From assembly GCA_904066235.2 (NCBI GenBank), contig CAJFCV020000004.1, positions 4,464,001 through 4,528,000 of the forward strand: a stretch of 64,000 nt of DNA. The letters are read 5' to 3'. Positions 37,865 to 49,304 of the stretch are shown here, piece by piece. The notes below the pieces were generated by a model. That model searched no databases. It was not told the origin of the DNA and saw nothing but the letters and a program-made list of their open reading frames with translations. The first letter of the stretch is position 1. Each line of letters opens with the position of its first letter. Position numbers and translations under genes: made by a program. This stretch comes from Bursaphelenchus xylophilus. Its lineage: Eukaryota > Nematoda > Chromadorea > Rhabditida > Aphelenchoididae.

Positions 37865-39907
37865 ATGCCCAAACACTCAAGTAACCCGTATTTAAAGGTC
37901 TGTTTTCTCAAGTTTAATTTGTTTTATATTGATTTAGGGATGGGAGACTTTTTTCGATACTTATATTCACAACAAAGTTCGCTCAAAAGAGGCGAGGGTA
38001 AAGGTGATGGCCCGATTCTCCACATTGGTGATGACTCAATACATAAAGCATCGAGGTCTTCTTCCGCCGACCATGTTTGTTGAGCAACCCATTCACAATT
38101 TAATTTTGTACAAATTCGATCAATGCCATCTTTCAGTCAACGAAGTCCGGCCATATCTCACAGCGGCTGAGAAGTATATTGAAGATAAAACGGTACGTCA
38201 AATTATTGCGTATTTATTTAATTTATATTGTTTTAGTTAAAGGCTTTCAAATTCCTTTGCTATGACGAGAATGATGTAAGTTAATGCAAGGATAACCGCA
38301 TTGTGATTGTTTAGATAATTGTGGAGGAGTTTATTCTCGCATTTACTTACGATAAAGGCAATACGACCTGTCATTTCAAGTAAGTCTTCAAGCCCAACAT
38401 TCTTCTGATTTTAGTCTGGGATCGGAAGAAAAAGTTATCACGTTTGATAACCTTGACTTCAAAGGTTTTATCAAAGCTCTGACCTACAACATTCAAATGG
38501 TGCAAAAGTTCTGCTCGAATTTGGATCGAATCGAAGTCCATAAGAGAAGATTCCGCGCTTCTTTCAACACCGAGCCCGGCGACTCCTCAACTGTTTTTAA
38601 TCAAACTGCCAGAGCCTTGAACTACGCTCAAAACATCAAGCTCTATGATCTTGGACCAAGTTCCTTTGGTAATGTTGGGTAAGTTCATTCTTCTTTCCGT
38701 GTGTATTATTTTAGGTCTGCTGTTTTAATGAAGACGTCTTTCCTTCGAAGCCAAGGTCTGTTCAAGACTATTGAAGCCGACTGTAGACGAGAGACCACCA
38801 AAATTTTGGCGGACAACGCTGTGTATGAGAGTTCAGTGAGTTTTTTTTAGTTTAACATAAGTTTTTATTGAACCTTGGATACGTATTGATGCAATTTGTT
38901 GCAGGATGATGCCACTAGTCCTCAGAGAGAAGAGCCCCCGCCAGAAGCGGGTGGTCAGCCCCGTTCGCCATCTCCGGACCTTGCTCCTCAACCATTCTCT
39001 CGATCTCAAACTCTCCTTCCTCCCAGTCCATCTGAATTCCAAGAGTCTCTCCGGAGAACTCCCGAAAGACGTCAGGACTCTTTCCACGGCCTGAATGAAT
39101 CCTTTTCTTTCCAACCTGACCCAGAAATGACTAGAACACAAGCTCCGGGACTCTCGGGTATCCCCGAATCAGGTCCTCTACCTCCATCTCAAGGAAAAAC
39201 ATTGATTGAGAGCGTGGAAGAGGCGGTTAATGAGATGGGAGAACTTCAGATGAACAGTCAAGTACTATCACGTATGTATTATTCTTAATTTATATGACAA
39301 AGGTCCTTATTTTCATATAAAATCTGTTGTTTAGAGTCCGTTGCGCCCACTCCATCAAACCCTCCAACTGCCACACCAACTTCCACTCAGCCTTTCCGGT
39401 CCAAACCAGCTTCTCAAGCCCCATTAATCATGTACCGTGTCTTCGGAACTGAGGCATTTTATATGGAGAACGGTAATTCCATTTTTTTATTATTGATTTT
39501 GTTGTTTAGAAACTTATTCGAGCATTGATGATTCGGGTTCTGGTAATACGTCTGTGGACGAGGAAACTGAGGGGAATGGAGATCCGGAGGATAGTGGAGT
39601 TGAGGGTGGTGATGTTAGTCAAGAGGAACAAGTTGGGCAAGGCGATGGATCATTTGAAAGCGATCAGGGATCAGAGAATCTGGAAGTATCCGGAGAACAG
39701 ATGGATGTGGATGTTGTGGAAGAAACCCGAATCCCAGAAACGACTGAGGATACGACCAGATTGAGTAACCTCCGCCCAATCTTTGAGAGCACTCCCATTG
39801 CCCGAAGATCCACTAGATCTTCCGGAAAGCGAAAGACTTATATTGAGGATGAGGAGGAAGAAGAGAGTCCAAAGAAGAAGAAAGGTGGAAGAAGAGCTCG
39901 GAAATGA
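37865..39907 (+). CDS. HORMA-domain meiotic chromosome axis protein
   Basis: The exon chain starts 37865-37897, 37938-38192, 38237-38275, 38315-38379 and continues to TGA at 39905-39907. The HORMA domain occupies about residues 10-260: ARFSTLVMTQYIKHRGLLPP, LYKFDQCHLS, FILAFTYDKG and SAVLMKTSFLRSQGLF. HORMAD/HIM-3/HTP proteins coat meiotic chromosome axes and control double-strand breaks, pairing and crossover choice. The C-terminal ~350 residues are disordered, Pro/Ser-rich and then Glu/Asp-rich, ending with a basic tail (RRSTRSSGKRK and KKKKGGRRARK) that may hold closure-motif or nuclear-localisation signals. Introns are tiny (39-45 nt). Which worm paralogue (him-3, htp-1/2 or htp-3) it represents cannot be told. 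Confidence 0.88.
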
Positions 39908-40150
39908 GAGTCAAGTGTAATGTCACATTTCAGGTTCTATTTGTTATTTTTTTCGTTAACGTGGGTTACAGTTTACCGACATGTTATTTTTTGTTTGTTA
40001 CAGTAGTTGTTTTAGTTGTTATCAGTTGTAAATCCAATAAATTTAGCGGTGTATGTTAGGAAATATTGGCTTAGTTTTGAGGGAATGTAGGCGATTTATG
40101 ATATGAACACAAATGATAAATTTTAGAATGGCTTTCAACATTGATCGAGT

Positions 40151-41405
40151 TTATTCGGACTTGTGATTACACAAAAGGACCGTGGTGTAGACAGTTTCAT
40201 TTACATAGAGCCATTTCCCTCTCTCTTCCGGCGGACAGTGCAGCATCTGCACGTAATAGCTGTTCTTCTCCCTTTTCGGCGCTTCGTCTTTCTCATTGGG
40301 ATTGAGGAAGTTGGTGTAATTGACCTCACTTTTTCCATCCAGCCAAGTAAACTTGTTTTTCTCTTTGTCGAAGATGAGCCCGATCGCAGCATGCGGAACC
40401 AGAGGTACTCCATCCATAAAATGCCTCCCATCTTGGCCCTCCAGATTCAAACGAGCTTCAAAAGAGTGCTTTAGATGAGTTGAGAGCAACTTACGACGGC
40501 GTTTAAGCAACCTACTGTTAATGATTTGATTCGATTGTTCGTCCGGAATTACCGCAGGCGATAAGTTGTATTTTGAACAGTATTTGGAGAGCTGGCTTAC
40601 TGGCCAGAACGCTGTGGCGGTGAACTGAAACACTTTTTTTTGATAATGTCAACATTCTCATGTATAATATAAATTGAGGCCACATGACTCTGAGAGAATT
40701 GGTTGGATTGAGTTCATATTTTGCAGTGATAGGTGAAGCGGGCTCAAGATTTGCTTCTACAAATTTGGTATTGCAATATACAGAAGCTGCGAGATGTTGA
40801 GTAAATTTTGGTCAGCGGGTGGCCAAGGCCTCAGCTAGGGTCAAAAGAATGATCATTGTTAATTCTGAAGTCATGTAACCCCTGCTAATTTGGTTTGAAT
40901 TGGTTGTAAATACCATAAGAAAGCCAGTACCCGCGTTTCGACCGTATTCTGCACTATTTTTCCCAAGAAACAAGCCACTTACCATGTATTTCTTCAAAAC
41001 TTTATGGTTAATGAAGGATTGGGTCGTTGTTTCTACGGGCTGAGTAACTGGACTTGAGGGTCCTCTTGAGGGCGTAGCTGGATTGGCAGTGGGTGCACTT
41101 GGATCTACTTTTTGACTAGTTCCAGTCACCGGAGCGGGTGGTGTTGTAACATTGCCTGGGCTCACGGAGCCCGGACCTTTTGTAACATTGCCTGGACTCA
41201 CGGGGCCCGGTTCTATTGTAACGTTGCCGGGAGTGACGGGGCTCGGACCTATCGTAGCATTTCCTGGACTAACGGGGACCGAACTTGGGGGAGCTGGCGC
41301 CGGATCCGAAGTGGCTGGAGGGGCCGGCCCGGGGGCACTCGTTGAGCTCCCGGGCGCAGCCAAAACATTCAGTGTTAAGGAGAATAGAAGGAACGTTAGC
41401 AACAT
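40151..41405 (-). CDS. Secreted protein with Pro/Ser repeats and C-type-lectin-like domain
   Basis: The first exon (41405-40983) encodes a signal peptide (MLLTFLLFSLTLNVLAAPG) and a Pro/Ser/Thr-rich stalk with four 12-residue repeats of the type PVSPGNVTKGPG, each carrying an N-glycosylation site. The last exon (about 40629-40151) has C-type-lectin features: FWPVSQLSKYC, AAIGLIFD, FTWLDGKSEVNYTNF and a final cysteine in VLLCNHKSE. A middle exon, probably within 40670-40790 after a CTCGCAG acceptor, should carry the first domain cysteines, but its frame does not join cleanly to the GTAAGT donor at 40982, so the model is incomplete. It could also be two genes: the first frame stays open to a stop at 40812. 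Confidence 0.6.
41143..41288. repeat. 36-bp coding tandem repeat, four copies
   Basis: Four imperfect copies of a 36-base unit (GTAACATTGCCTGGACTCAC-type core on the plus strand) lie within the stalk exon of the lectin-like gene. Each encodes 12 residues with an N-V-T or N-A-T sequon. Copies differ at 4-10 positions and keep the frame. Confidence 0.85.
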
Positions 41406-41818
41406 GTCCGATCACAAGACGCAATGGGCCGGCTACATCATTTTTATGCACTTCCAATGGGATCATTATAATTTTAATTTATTTCCCACTGGGAACCTCT
41501 ATGATTGTGGAATTTGGGACAATTTTAAAGTTGAATCATCCCCATGCATTCTTTACCTTTGCTCAGACAGTAAGTGAGAGAGCGAAGAACGCTATCAGAG
41601 GCATTTCCAAATCATATAGGCATCAAAATCGATAAAAATTTATGTTATTCATGCCTCATGTCTAGTATAATATAAAAAAACTAATCGAATGGAATACGTT
41701 TCAGCTGCAAACAGTAAATGTAAAATGTATCCTTATTATTTTTTGTTTTGATAATGATCTCTGCGACCCAATTTATCCGCCATTTGCCCTTAGGGCGAGA
41801 GCGTGAAAAATCAAAGTA

Positions 41819-44265
41819 ATGGCGATGAAAGCGGCAAGAAAGCGTCGTCTACGCCCCAAGGAGATCCTGGGAATATTCTCTTTCTCTCTTTTCTTCTACT
41901 TCTTTATTTGGCCCGTATTCAAATACAAACAAAATGTCGAGTTGGAATACGGTACGTACAGTAACCTATTTGGCAAAACAACTATATATTTGGATTTTAG
42001 GCCAACGTCTGATTACATATTTAAATTCAACTCGAAATTACACATATTCGAAGACACAAGCTTGTCGATTTCCAATAATCGACCCATTTGATCCCACCAT
42101 CTTATCTTATGTTAGACATCCAGCCGAACTCAAATGCCAAAGAGTGCAGCCAAGTTTTGTCACGGTGAGGTTAAATCGGCTCTATTTGGATGAAGGTTTG
42201 GCCAGACAACATAATCTAAGAGACCTAAAATACGCCCTCTTTCGACGACAGAATGGCTCCGATTACAATGTAATCTATGACCCTTACCGCGAATTTAAAG
42301 GCTCAATTTCGATGAATGTAAGTTATAATTTTTTGCTATTGTTTTGAAGACTTCAACTTGGAATTTTAGGGAGCCAATGGATGTGTTTTTCGTGGATCTT
42401 ATGGCGAAAACAAGGCTTATATTGATATTTTTGCCTCAGTAAATCCAATCTTCCCTAAAGCACCGAAGAATGACGGGAAATATCGACCGAATGTGATGAT
42501 CATAGGAATCGACTCAGTGAGTCGAAGCAATGTCATCAGAAATCTGCCAAAAACTTATGGGTAAGATCAGCTTTTTGTGAGCTTATACATGACCAAAGTA
42601 CTATCGAAATATCTCAAAGATATGTTCATTGAATGAGCTGCTATTCTAGCTATTTGACAAGCAAGATTGGTGGATTTGATTTCCGAGGGTACGCCAAGAT
42701 TGATGACAATACATCGCCAAACATGATCGCCTTAACAACTGGTCGGAGGGTTACTGTGAAAGCCTCGGAACTCCCGTTAGACCCACAAAAGGAGTTCGTT
42801 GACTCTTGGCCTTTCATTTGGAAGAACTTCTCTCAGAATGGCTATAATACTTTGCTGGCCGAGGAACAGCCAGGGGTCTGGTCGTACAAAGCGATGGGGT
42901 TCAAGTATCAGCCCACTGATGTGTATTTCCGGCCATTTGGGCACATCCTAAATGACAATCCGATATACAGAACGATGTCTCCCTTCTGTTATCTAAATAT
43001 GCCAGAGACAGAACACGTCTTGGCGTCTATTGAGAGGTAAGATTTCAAAATCTGCCATGGATAATATAAAAAATTTAAATTAAATTTTTTTTTATAGCTC
43101 TTCGTAAAGCTATAGCAAGATCGTATTTTACTTTTTAAAGGTTTATAGAGGCCCAAACATCGCAATCTATCCCTTATTTCCTCTTCTCCTTTCTCTGGAA
43201 ACTCTCTCATGATGACATAAATATGATCGAAAGACTCGACAATCTCCTCTACACCTGGCTTCAGCGAATCCACATGAAAGAACTGCTCAGAGAGACTGTT
43301 ATCATCTTCATGTCGGATCATGGGAACCGATTTGACGACATCAGGCAAGAAAATTATCTTACAGTACCAATCATGTTTAATATAATTTCAGATCAACTCT
43401 GATCGGCAGATACGAAGAGCGAATGCCTTTTCTGTTCGCTCGCCCTCCCGAAAGCCTATTCAAAAGATACCCTGAGGCGAAAGAAAATCTGAAGAATAAT
43501 CTGTGGCGTTTTACCAACCAATACGATGTCTATGAGACTTTGGTGGACATAGTTACTCACAAAATTGATGTGAAACGAACAGACACGTTCAAAAACAGAG
43601 GACACAGTCTCTTTCACGAGATACCTGAAGATCGGTGGGTACCCTCAGCCTTTGAGGGTATAATTTTGAAATTATACTAGATATCTGATGATGACTTTTC
43701 AGAACCTGCAAAGATGCTGATATCGATGAGCATTTCTGCGTATGTCAAGAGGAGACACCTCTAGACGTAGCTGATAAAATGGCAAAAGCAGCAGCTGAAG
43801 AAGTTATCCACGAAATCAATATGGAATTAACACCAGTCAATAAACTTTGTCAACCCGTCAAGTTGGAGAAGATTGTAGATGCTAGACTTCTGAAAGCCAA
43901 TGATAAGGTAAAAGGACTAAAGATTACATTATGATATCTACGAGAAACCTAGAGATATTAATTACAAATTTATGATGACATCACTTTAGGTCAAAAACAA
44001 TAATCGCTGGCATTGGAATAAATTCATTGGAGATACCAATATCAAATCAGTGATCTCATTTATCCGTCTAACCCTCAAGGCTCAACCCAACAACGCCATG
44101 TTTGAGGCCTCAGTTCAAGTCACACAATCAGATGGACAGACCAAATTTAGTGTAAATTTGGATCAAATCAGCAGGATAAATTCGTACGGACAGGCGGCAA
44201 AGTGTGTGTCAGATGGATTCAGGAAACTGGAGAAGATTTGCACATGCTCAGAGAGCAGTATATAA
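41819..44265 (+). CDS. DUF229 family membrane protein (alkaline-phosphatase/sulfatase fold)
   Basis: A plus-strand gene of about nine exons from the ATG at 41819 to TAA at 44263-44265. A basic N-terminus is followed by one membrane helix (ILGIFSFSLFFYFFIWPVF), giving a type II Golgi or surface protein. The lumenal part has the nematode DUF229 hallmarks: CRFPIIDPFDP, PNVMIIGIDSVSRSN (metal Asp and nucleophile region), DDNTSPNMIALTTGR and VIIFMSDHGNRFDDIR (second metal site). The family shares the alkaline-phosphatase-like fold, but worm members have no established substrate. A C-terminal extension holds several cysteines (CVCQEE, CTCSES). Intron junctions at 41953/42000 and near 43038/43141 are clear; some inner joins are approximate. 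Confidence 0.88.
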
Positions 44266-44309
44266 GAATTCATTGAAAAAAGACGCCAAATAATATCAGA
44301 TATCTAGTA

Positions 44310-45549
44310 TTAGGTTGTCCAACAAATAATGACCCTCTTCGAAAAATTTATTTTTTTGGTAAAATTTACCGTAATAACTGCGATCTATTTAATCAAAATA
44401 ATTATCATGCGCTTTATCACGCTTGTTACAACGTGCCAAAATTTTTTTTATGTCTGTAGCTTTGCAACCCTGGCTTCTGGAGCCGATGAAACTTTTTAAG
44501 GCCTTTTCAAGGGTGTCTTGATTGTCGAATTCCCTACCACTGATGAAACGTGCTAGATTCTTGAACTGATGGTAATGTGAATAGGCCAGCTTTGACAAAT
44601 AGGCTGGACGAGGGACAGTCTCGTATCTCTATTAAATCTGCTTCTGGAGGGTCATCTTTCAAACTAGAGGTTCCGTGTAGCCGCTAAGAATTTTTGGACT
44701 TCTGCGGCGCATCGTTGAAGACAGACGCTGCCTTAAACTGCCTATCTGGATACAGTAGGGGATGGTATCTACATTTTGGCCAGCTTTCAAGAAGCTGTAT
44801 TGTACTATGCCCATGCTGCACCATCAAGAACTAGTCATCACCTTGTTTTGGGGGGAGTCGGGCTTTGACAAGTGCCGCAGTGATACCCTCGGAGGACTCC
44901 GTTCAGCATATCTGGTCTGGTTGTCCCAGTAGGTCCTCTTTTCATCAGAGGCAACGTTTCGATCCAGAAAACGGAACGCAAACGCGAGAAATGTAAAGAT
45001 TCCAATCTTTGCTTTGACCCAATAACATGGGAAAAAGTTGCCGAGCATTTTTTGAATTCCATCGACATCAAATGGTTAGCCGCCGATTATTTCAGCAGCC
45101 AGACAATGTCAGAGACGCGTTGAATATTGATTCTAGGATATTCGTCAACCGACGACCTCAGGGTAAATTGATAAAGTTCGGATTCCGTACTTTATCTTTG
45201 TGTCCCTTGCCGTCAAATCGTAATTTTTAAATCCATCGTTTCACCGTGTTCAGACTCAGAACACACTAGTCGAACACAGCGTTGATACTTTGCATAGCTT
45301 CTGAAACTTTCGCGTCCTGTTTTTGCCCGTAAAAGATGACAGCGCGAACCGACTTTTTTTTGATAATTTTTGATTAGGGCTAAATTACTGTAATTTGGTC
45401 CCAATATGATAAACGATGCATCAAACGAAAGCCTGAAATCTCAGCTACAAAATTATATAATATTTCGAAATTCCATCATCGCTTGCCTTTTTTAGAGGCT
45501 TTAAACTTTGCCCCTCTCACAGAGGGTCATTATTTGTTGGACAACCTAA
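44310..45549 (-). mobile_element. Degenerate mariner transposon, 1,240 bp
   Basis: The inverted termini begin TTAGGTTGTCCAACAAATAA and are flanked by TA duplications (44308-44309 and 45550-45551). The inverted match extends about 27 bp (through ATGACCCTC). The length is standard for mariner. A decayed transposase runs on the minus strand: ASDEKRTYWDNQTRY (45048-44824 region, second catalytic Asp kept) and the C-terminal AYSHYHQFKNLARFISGREF. In the latter, the position of the family's PDLAPSDY motif reads AYLSKLAYSHY, so the third catalytic Asp is missing. Frameshifts break the frame. It lies between the DUF229 gene and a small secreted gene and is not autonomous. Confidence 0.88.
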
Positions 45550-45899
45550 TATAATAAAATTCTATGAGATACTGAAGAAACATTGCTTTTGTTGTCAAAT
45601 TTATGATAAAAAGATGGGACCATAAATGAAGAAACAACTCCCGATAAATCAGAAGTTTTTTACCGATTTGAATGCCAAATTCTAAGTGGGTACGTTAATT
45701 TTGTAATTTCTTCCTTGAAAAAATATATTGCCCATGCTCAAAGTCGAGCAGAATGGCTGTTGAAGGTGCCTTCGGCCCTTAGAAGTTCATGATGATGAGT
45801 TCTATATTTTTTTTAACTCCATGAAAAAGATGGCAAAACTTGAGGTATATGGTAGTTTATTGCGTACATAATATTGCTTATATAAACCAAGGACAGGAC

Positions 45900-46460
45900 T
45901 TAGGTTGTACTAGGGAATCCACAATGGACCTCCAGGGAGATCCTGTCCATCGCGCAGAGCCCATTTCTCCAGATATACCACTTTGGTTTCCCATAGATCT
46001 CATCGACTCTCTGGGTGTTGTATGACCAGAATCTGATGCAATGCCGGTTGGAGTTGGGGTACTTGGAGACCACAGAGTCTCTGTCAGCTCCATCACACTC
46101 GATATCACACGTAAATCTGACCTCTTCTTGGTTGTTCTCCAATCTTGCCAACTCTTTATTGCACCTGGCCGGCTTCGGTTGGCCGTCTTTTCCGACGGTT
46201 AGCCAGCACAACCCGGAGTTGATTTGATCGTGAGTGGAGTCACAGTAGAGCGTGCGACGTTCTGAGAGCAAAAACTTTTACCTACACTTCTTTTATGCAA
46301 AGATACATATTTTTTTAGTAAAAATCTCATGGATTATATCCAAAACTCCATTTAAAACCTGCCACTTACCCCATTCGACAGTTTTACCGTAATCCACAGG
46401 GATTTGTCCATGGGCCGCCAAATATAAACACGAGAACAAAAGAATGTACAAAAAACACAT
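45900..46460 (-). CDS. Small secreted cysteine-containing protein, nematode orphan
   Basis: Two exons: from the ATG at 46460 through VDYGKTVEW to the GTAAG donor near 46370, then from about 46262 to TAA at 45902-45900. The signal peptide is MCFLYILLFSCLYLAAHGQ. The mature ~140 residues contain about eight cysteines (LYCDST, GLCWLT, ARCNKE, FTCDIECDG, RHCIRF, GLCAMD, VHCGFP), suggesting disulphide bonds in a small extracellular fold. I recognise no family. An ATG ten codons further upstream (46490) is less suited to a signal peptide. Confidence 0.7.
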
Positions 46461-46922
46461 GGGGAATAAAGGCTCTCCTTGATTTATCAAAGTGATCTAA
46501 CCGCTTTCGGGATGGAAAACAGTCGGATATCATCTCTCTTCCACTAACCTATTTCCGAACGAAGATGATGAATAACTGACGAAAATGAAATAAAAAATTG
46601 AACTGGGATCAAGTGTAACATAAAATACTAAATAAAATAAAAAAAATATTGTAGAAAAATAGTGAATCTCTGACAAGAACTGGAACATCTGTTTTATCTA
46701 CAGCGGCCACTTTCAACTTTTCAGGGCCTATTCAATATGTGACATTTCGCAACAATAATTTTGTGGCATTTCGTCTAATTCGTTATTTCTCTAGCATTTT
46801 TTTTCCGTATTTTTGTAGAAGATGTACTTGCTGTTGGCAGCACGTTCATAATTACTTGTTGAATTTGTTGTTGAGCGTCCTGAGCATTATAAAATCTTTA
46901 TTAATTTTTTGTTAAATTCACC
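46461..46922. other. Intergenic between divergent genes
   Basis: A 460-bp region that should contain the promoters of the secreted orphan and of the FIP1 gene. One copy of the dispersed motif (TCAAGTGTAACATAA) lies near 46609. Nothing else is recognised. Confidence 0.5.
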
Positions 46923-48728
46923 ATGTCGATTGCTGGGTTTGACACGCCCGCTGAAATCCCACCGGGCAATGAGGATAATGAAGAGAATGTAAGTTCGTTT
47001 TGAAGGATTCTTATAACAGGTCACAGATTTTTAACCATTGCTTTTCTTAATTTCTAAGCTCCTTTATTTCTAGACAGAAGAAGTAGCCGAAAACAATGGG
47101 GGTTCTCAAGGAGATGGCGATAAGAATGATGGTGAGAATTTTTAGATCTTTTTTGAAATTTAGGTATAACTCAAATATTAATCTTTATGGTTAAGGTCAA
47201 CATTTATTTGACGACGATTCTTCGTCCGATGATGACATGATGGTTACCATTGGTGAGATCAAGAAGAATGCTCCCTTTCAGAAGCAAACGGGACCGGTTA
47301 GTAAGGTGGATATGGATGGGGAGCCTGAGCATGATGGGAAAGTGATCTATGATCTCGATTTGGCCGCCATGGAGGAAAAGCCTTGGCAAAAGCCCGGAGC
47401 TGACGTAACAGACTATTTCAATTATGGATTTACGGAAGAAACATGGAACTTGTATTGTGAACGACAACGGAAACTTCGGTCAGAATATGGTACTCAGAAA
47501 GAGATAAATCGGGTGATAATGGCCGGGATCAACCTCAATTCAACTCAAATTAATATCCCCAATTTGAATATGAGTGGAGGAAGGCATTTGGTGAACTTGG
47601 CAGGTCCTGAACGCCCGCAGAAGGCCAACAAAATGATTTATGATCTCAGCAAACCTCCCACAGACGTAAGGGTTTAATTCTTCTTTTATAAATTTAGGAA
47701 AATCCTGGAGAATATGAAGAAATACGTTTTCTTTAGACCCTTCTTCGACCTTCGGACTCCGAACCCTCTTCTCCTGATGCCACATCAACCTCAATCCAGA
47801 TCCTAAACTTCAATAAACCTCCCGAATCTTTTGTTGCGCCAGGTTCGAATACTCCCATGGCAGTTCCTTCGGATGGCCCACCTGGAGTTGATGGGCCTCC
47901 GGGAGACGATACAGTGGCTCCATTCGATGTTTCAGTGCCTCCGCCCAACTTTAATCCGAATGTTCCACCACCAAATATCGGAGGAGGTAAAAAATTTTAA
48001 TTTTTATGTTACTGTTTTAGGAATGATGAATATGCCACCGCCAATGTTCAACGCCCCTCCGATGCATGTTTCGGCTGGATTTGGCCAAGGTCCCACCCAA
48101 TATTCCAATAGGCCACCCCCTCTGATGGGTCGCCAATTTCCACCCCCAGGCGGTTTTGATGAAGAAAGAGCTCCCAGATATAGACGGGAAAGAGATGACT
48201 CAGAAGATGATGGTCGACGGAGAAGACGAAGGCATAGCAGAAGTGCATCACCGAAACGACGGAAAGAAGAGAGGGATTACGAAAGGGATCGGGACAGAGA
48301 TCGCGACCGTGAAAGTAAGTTGATTCTGGGCGTAATGACCAGGAAGCGGTCCAAGAATTAATTTCGGAGAAAAAAATCTGTGTATTTTAGCGGAAATTAG
48401 AGTAAAACGACATTTTTTCGATGCTTTGGACATTCGATACTTTCTGAAGAAATATAGAATTTTTAATTTTGCTTGTGTTTTACACTCCGTTTCTAATCAA
48501 CTACCCGTTTTAGAACGTTCAAAACGTAGTCGCGACGACCGTGAGCGACGCCGCTCCAGAGACCGTGACGATTCTTATGACAAGGACAAGAAAAGAAGCC
48601 GAAAACACGAACGAGAACGATCCCGAGAACGGTCCTCCCGCCGGACCGAACGCTCTGAGCCCCGCGGCTACGACTCATCGATTGAAGCGCCTCCGGGCAT
48701 CGACGATCTGCCTCCGGGCACAGATTGA
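46923..48728 (+). CDS. FIP1L1: FIP1, pre-mRNA 3'-end processing factor
   Basis: A multi-exon gene from the ATG at 46923 to TGA at 48726-48728. An acidic N-terminus (LFDDDSSSDDDMMVTIGEI) precedes the diagnostic Fip1 motif PGADVTDYFNYGFTEETWNL, followed by YCERQRKLR. A Pro/Gly/Met-rich middle (NFNPNVPPPN, GMMNMPPPMF) and an Arg/Asp/Glu-Ser C-terminus (RDRDRDRDRE, RSRKHERERS) follow, as in animal FIP1L1. FIP1 is a CPSF subunit that binds U-rich RNA and tethers poly(A) polymerase. The RE/RD region is split by a ~200-nt intron. The F-box/WD40 gene starts 577 bp later on the same strand. Confidence 0.95.
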
Positions 48729-49304
48729 AAAGAATTTGAATCTATTGATTAACATGAGTAAAATAATTATTTTTGAGCGTCTGAAATTATTAAGCAGCGG
48801 TGGAATACTCCCAAAATATTGATTGATTGATGCTTTTGGAGCATTGTAAACGTGGTTTTTGTAGTATCAGACATGTTTTGACACCATTATGCAACCTTCA
48901 CCATCAAACCCCTCACATTCCATCGCTGCGTGGGTCCCAGCACCCGAGCAGCCCTCGACAAGCCAGCCAAACTATGCGATCAGCATTCCCAGCACCGACT
49001 ACAACCCTTCCCCGCCGTTTGATGCAAACAAATCGAATCGGAGAAGGGTCGGTTGAAGATTTGAATGTAAAATTAGATGGTTCACTGTGTTTTGGCAAAG
49101 TTTGCATAGTATTTCTGATAATATTAGTTGACTAGAGCCTTGTTAATCGAAAGCTTTGGGTTTCCCGGGAAATTTTTTATGGATACAATGTAAAAAATGT
49201 GTTTTTGGCAGGTCAGATGGGCAACTTTTTGATTCAAGTTGAAGGGGAGAACAGTAGAAATAAGTTGAAATTTGGTTGTTAAATAGTGTAGTCTGAAAAT
49301 TTAG

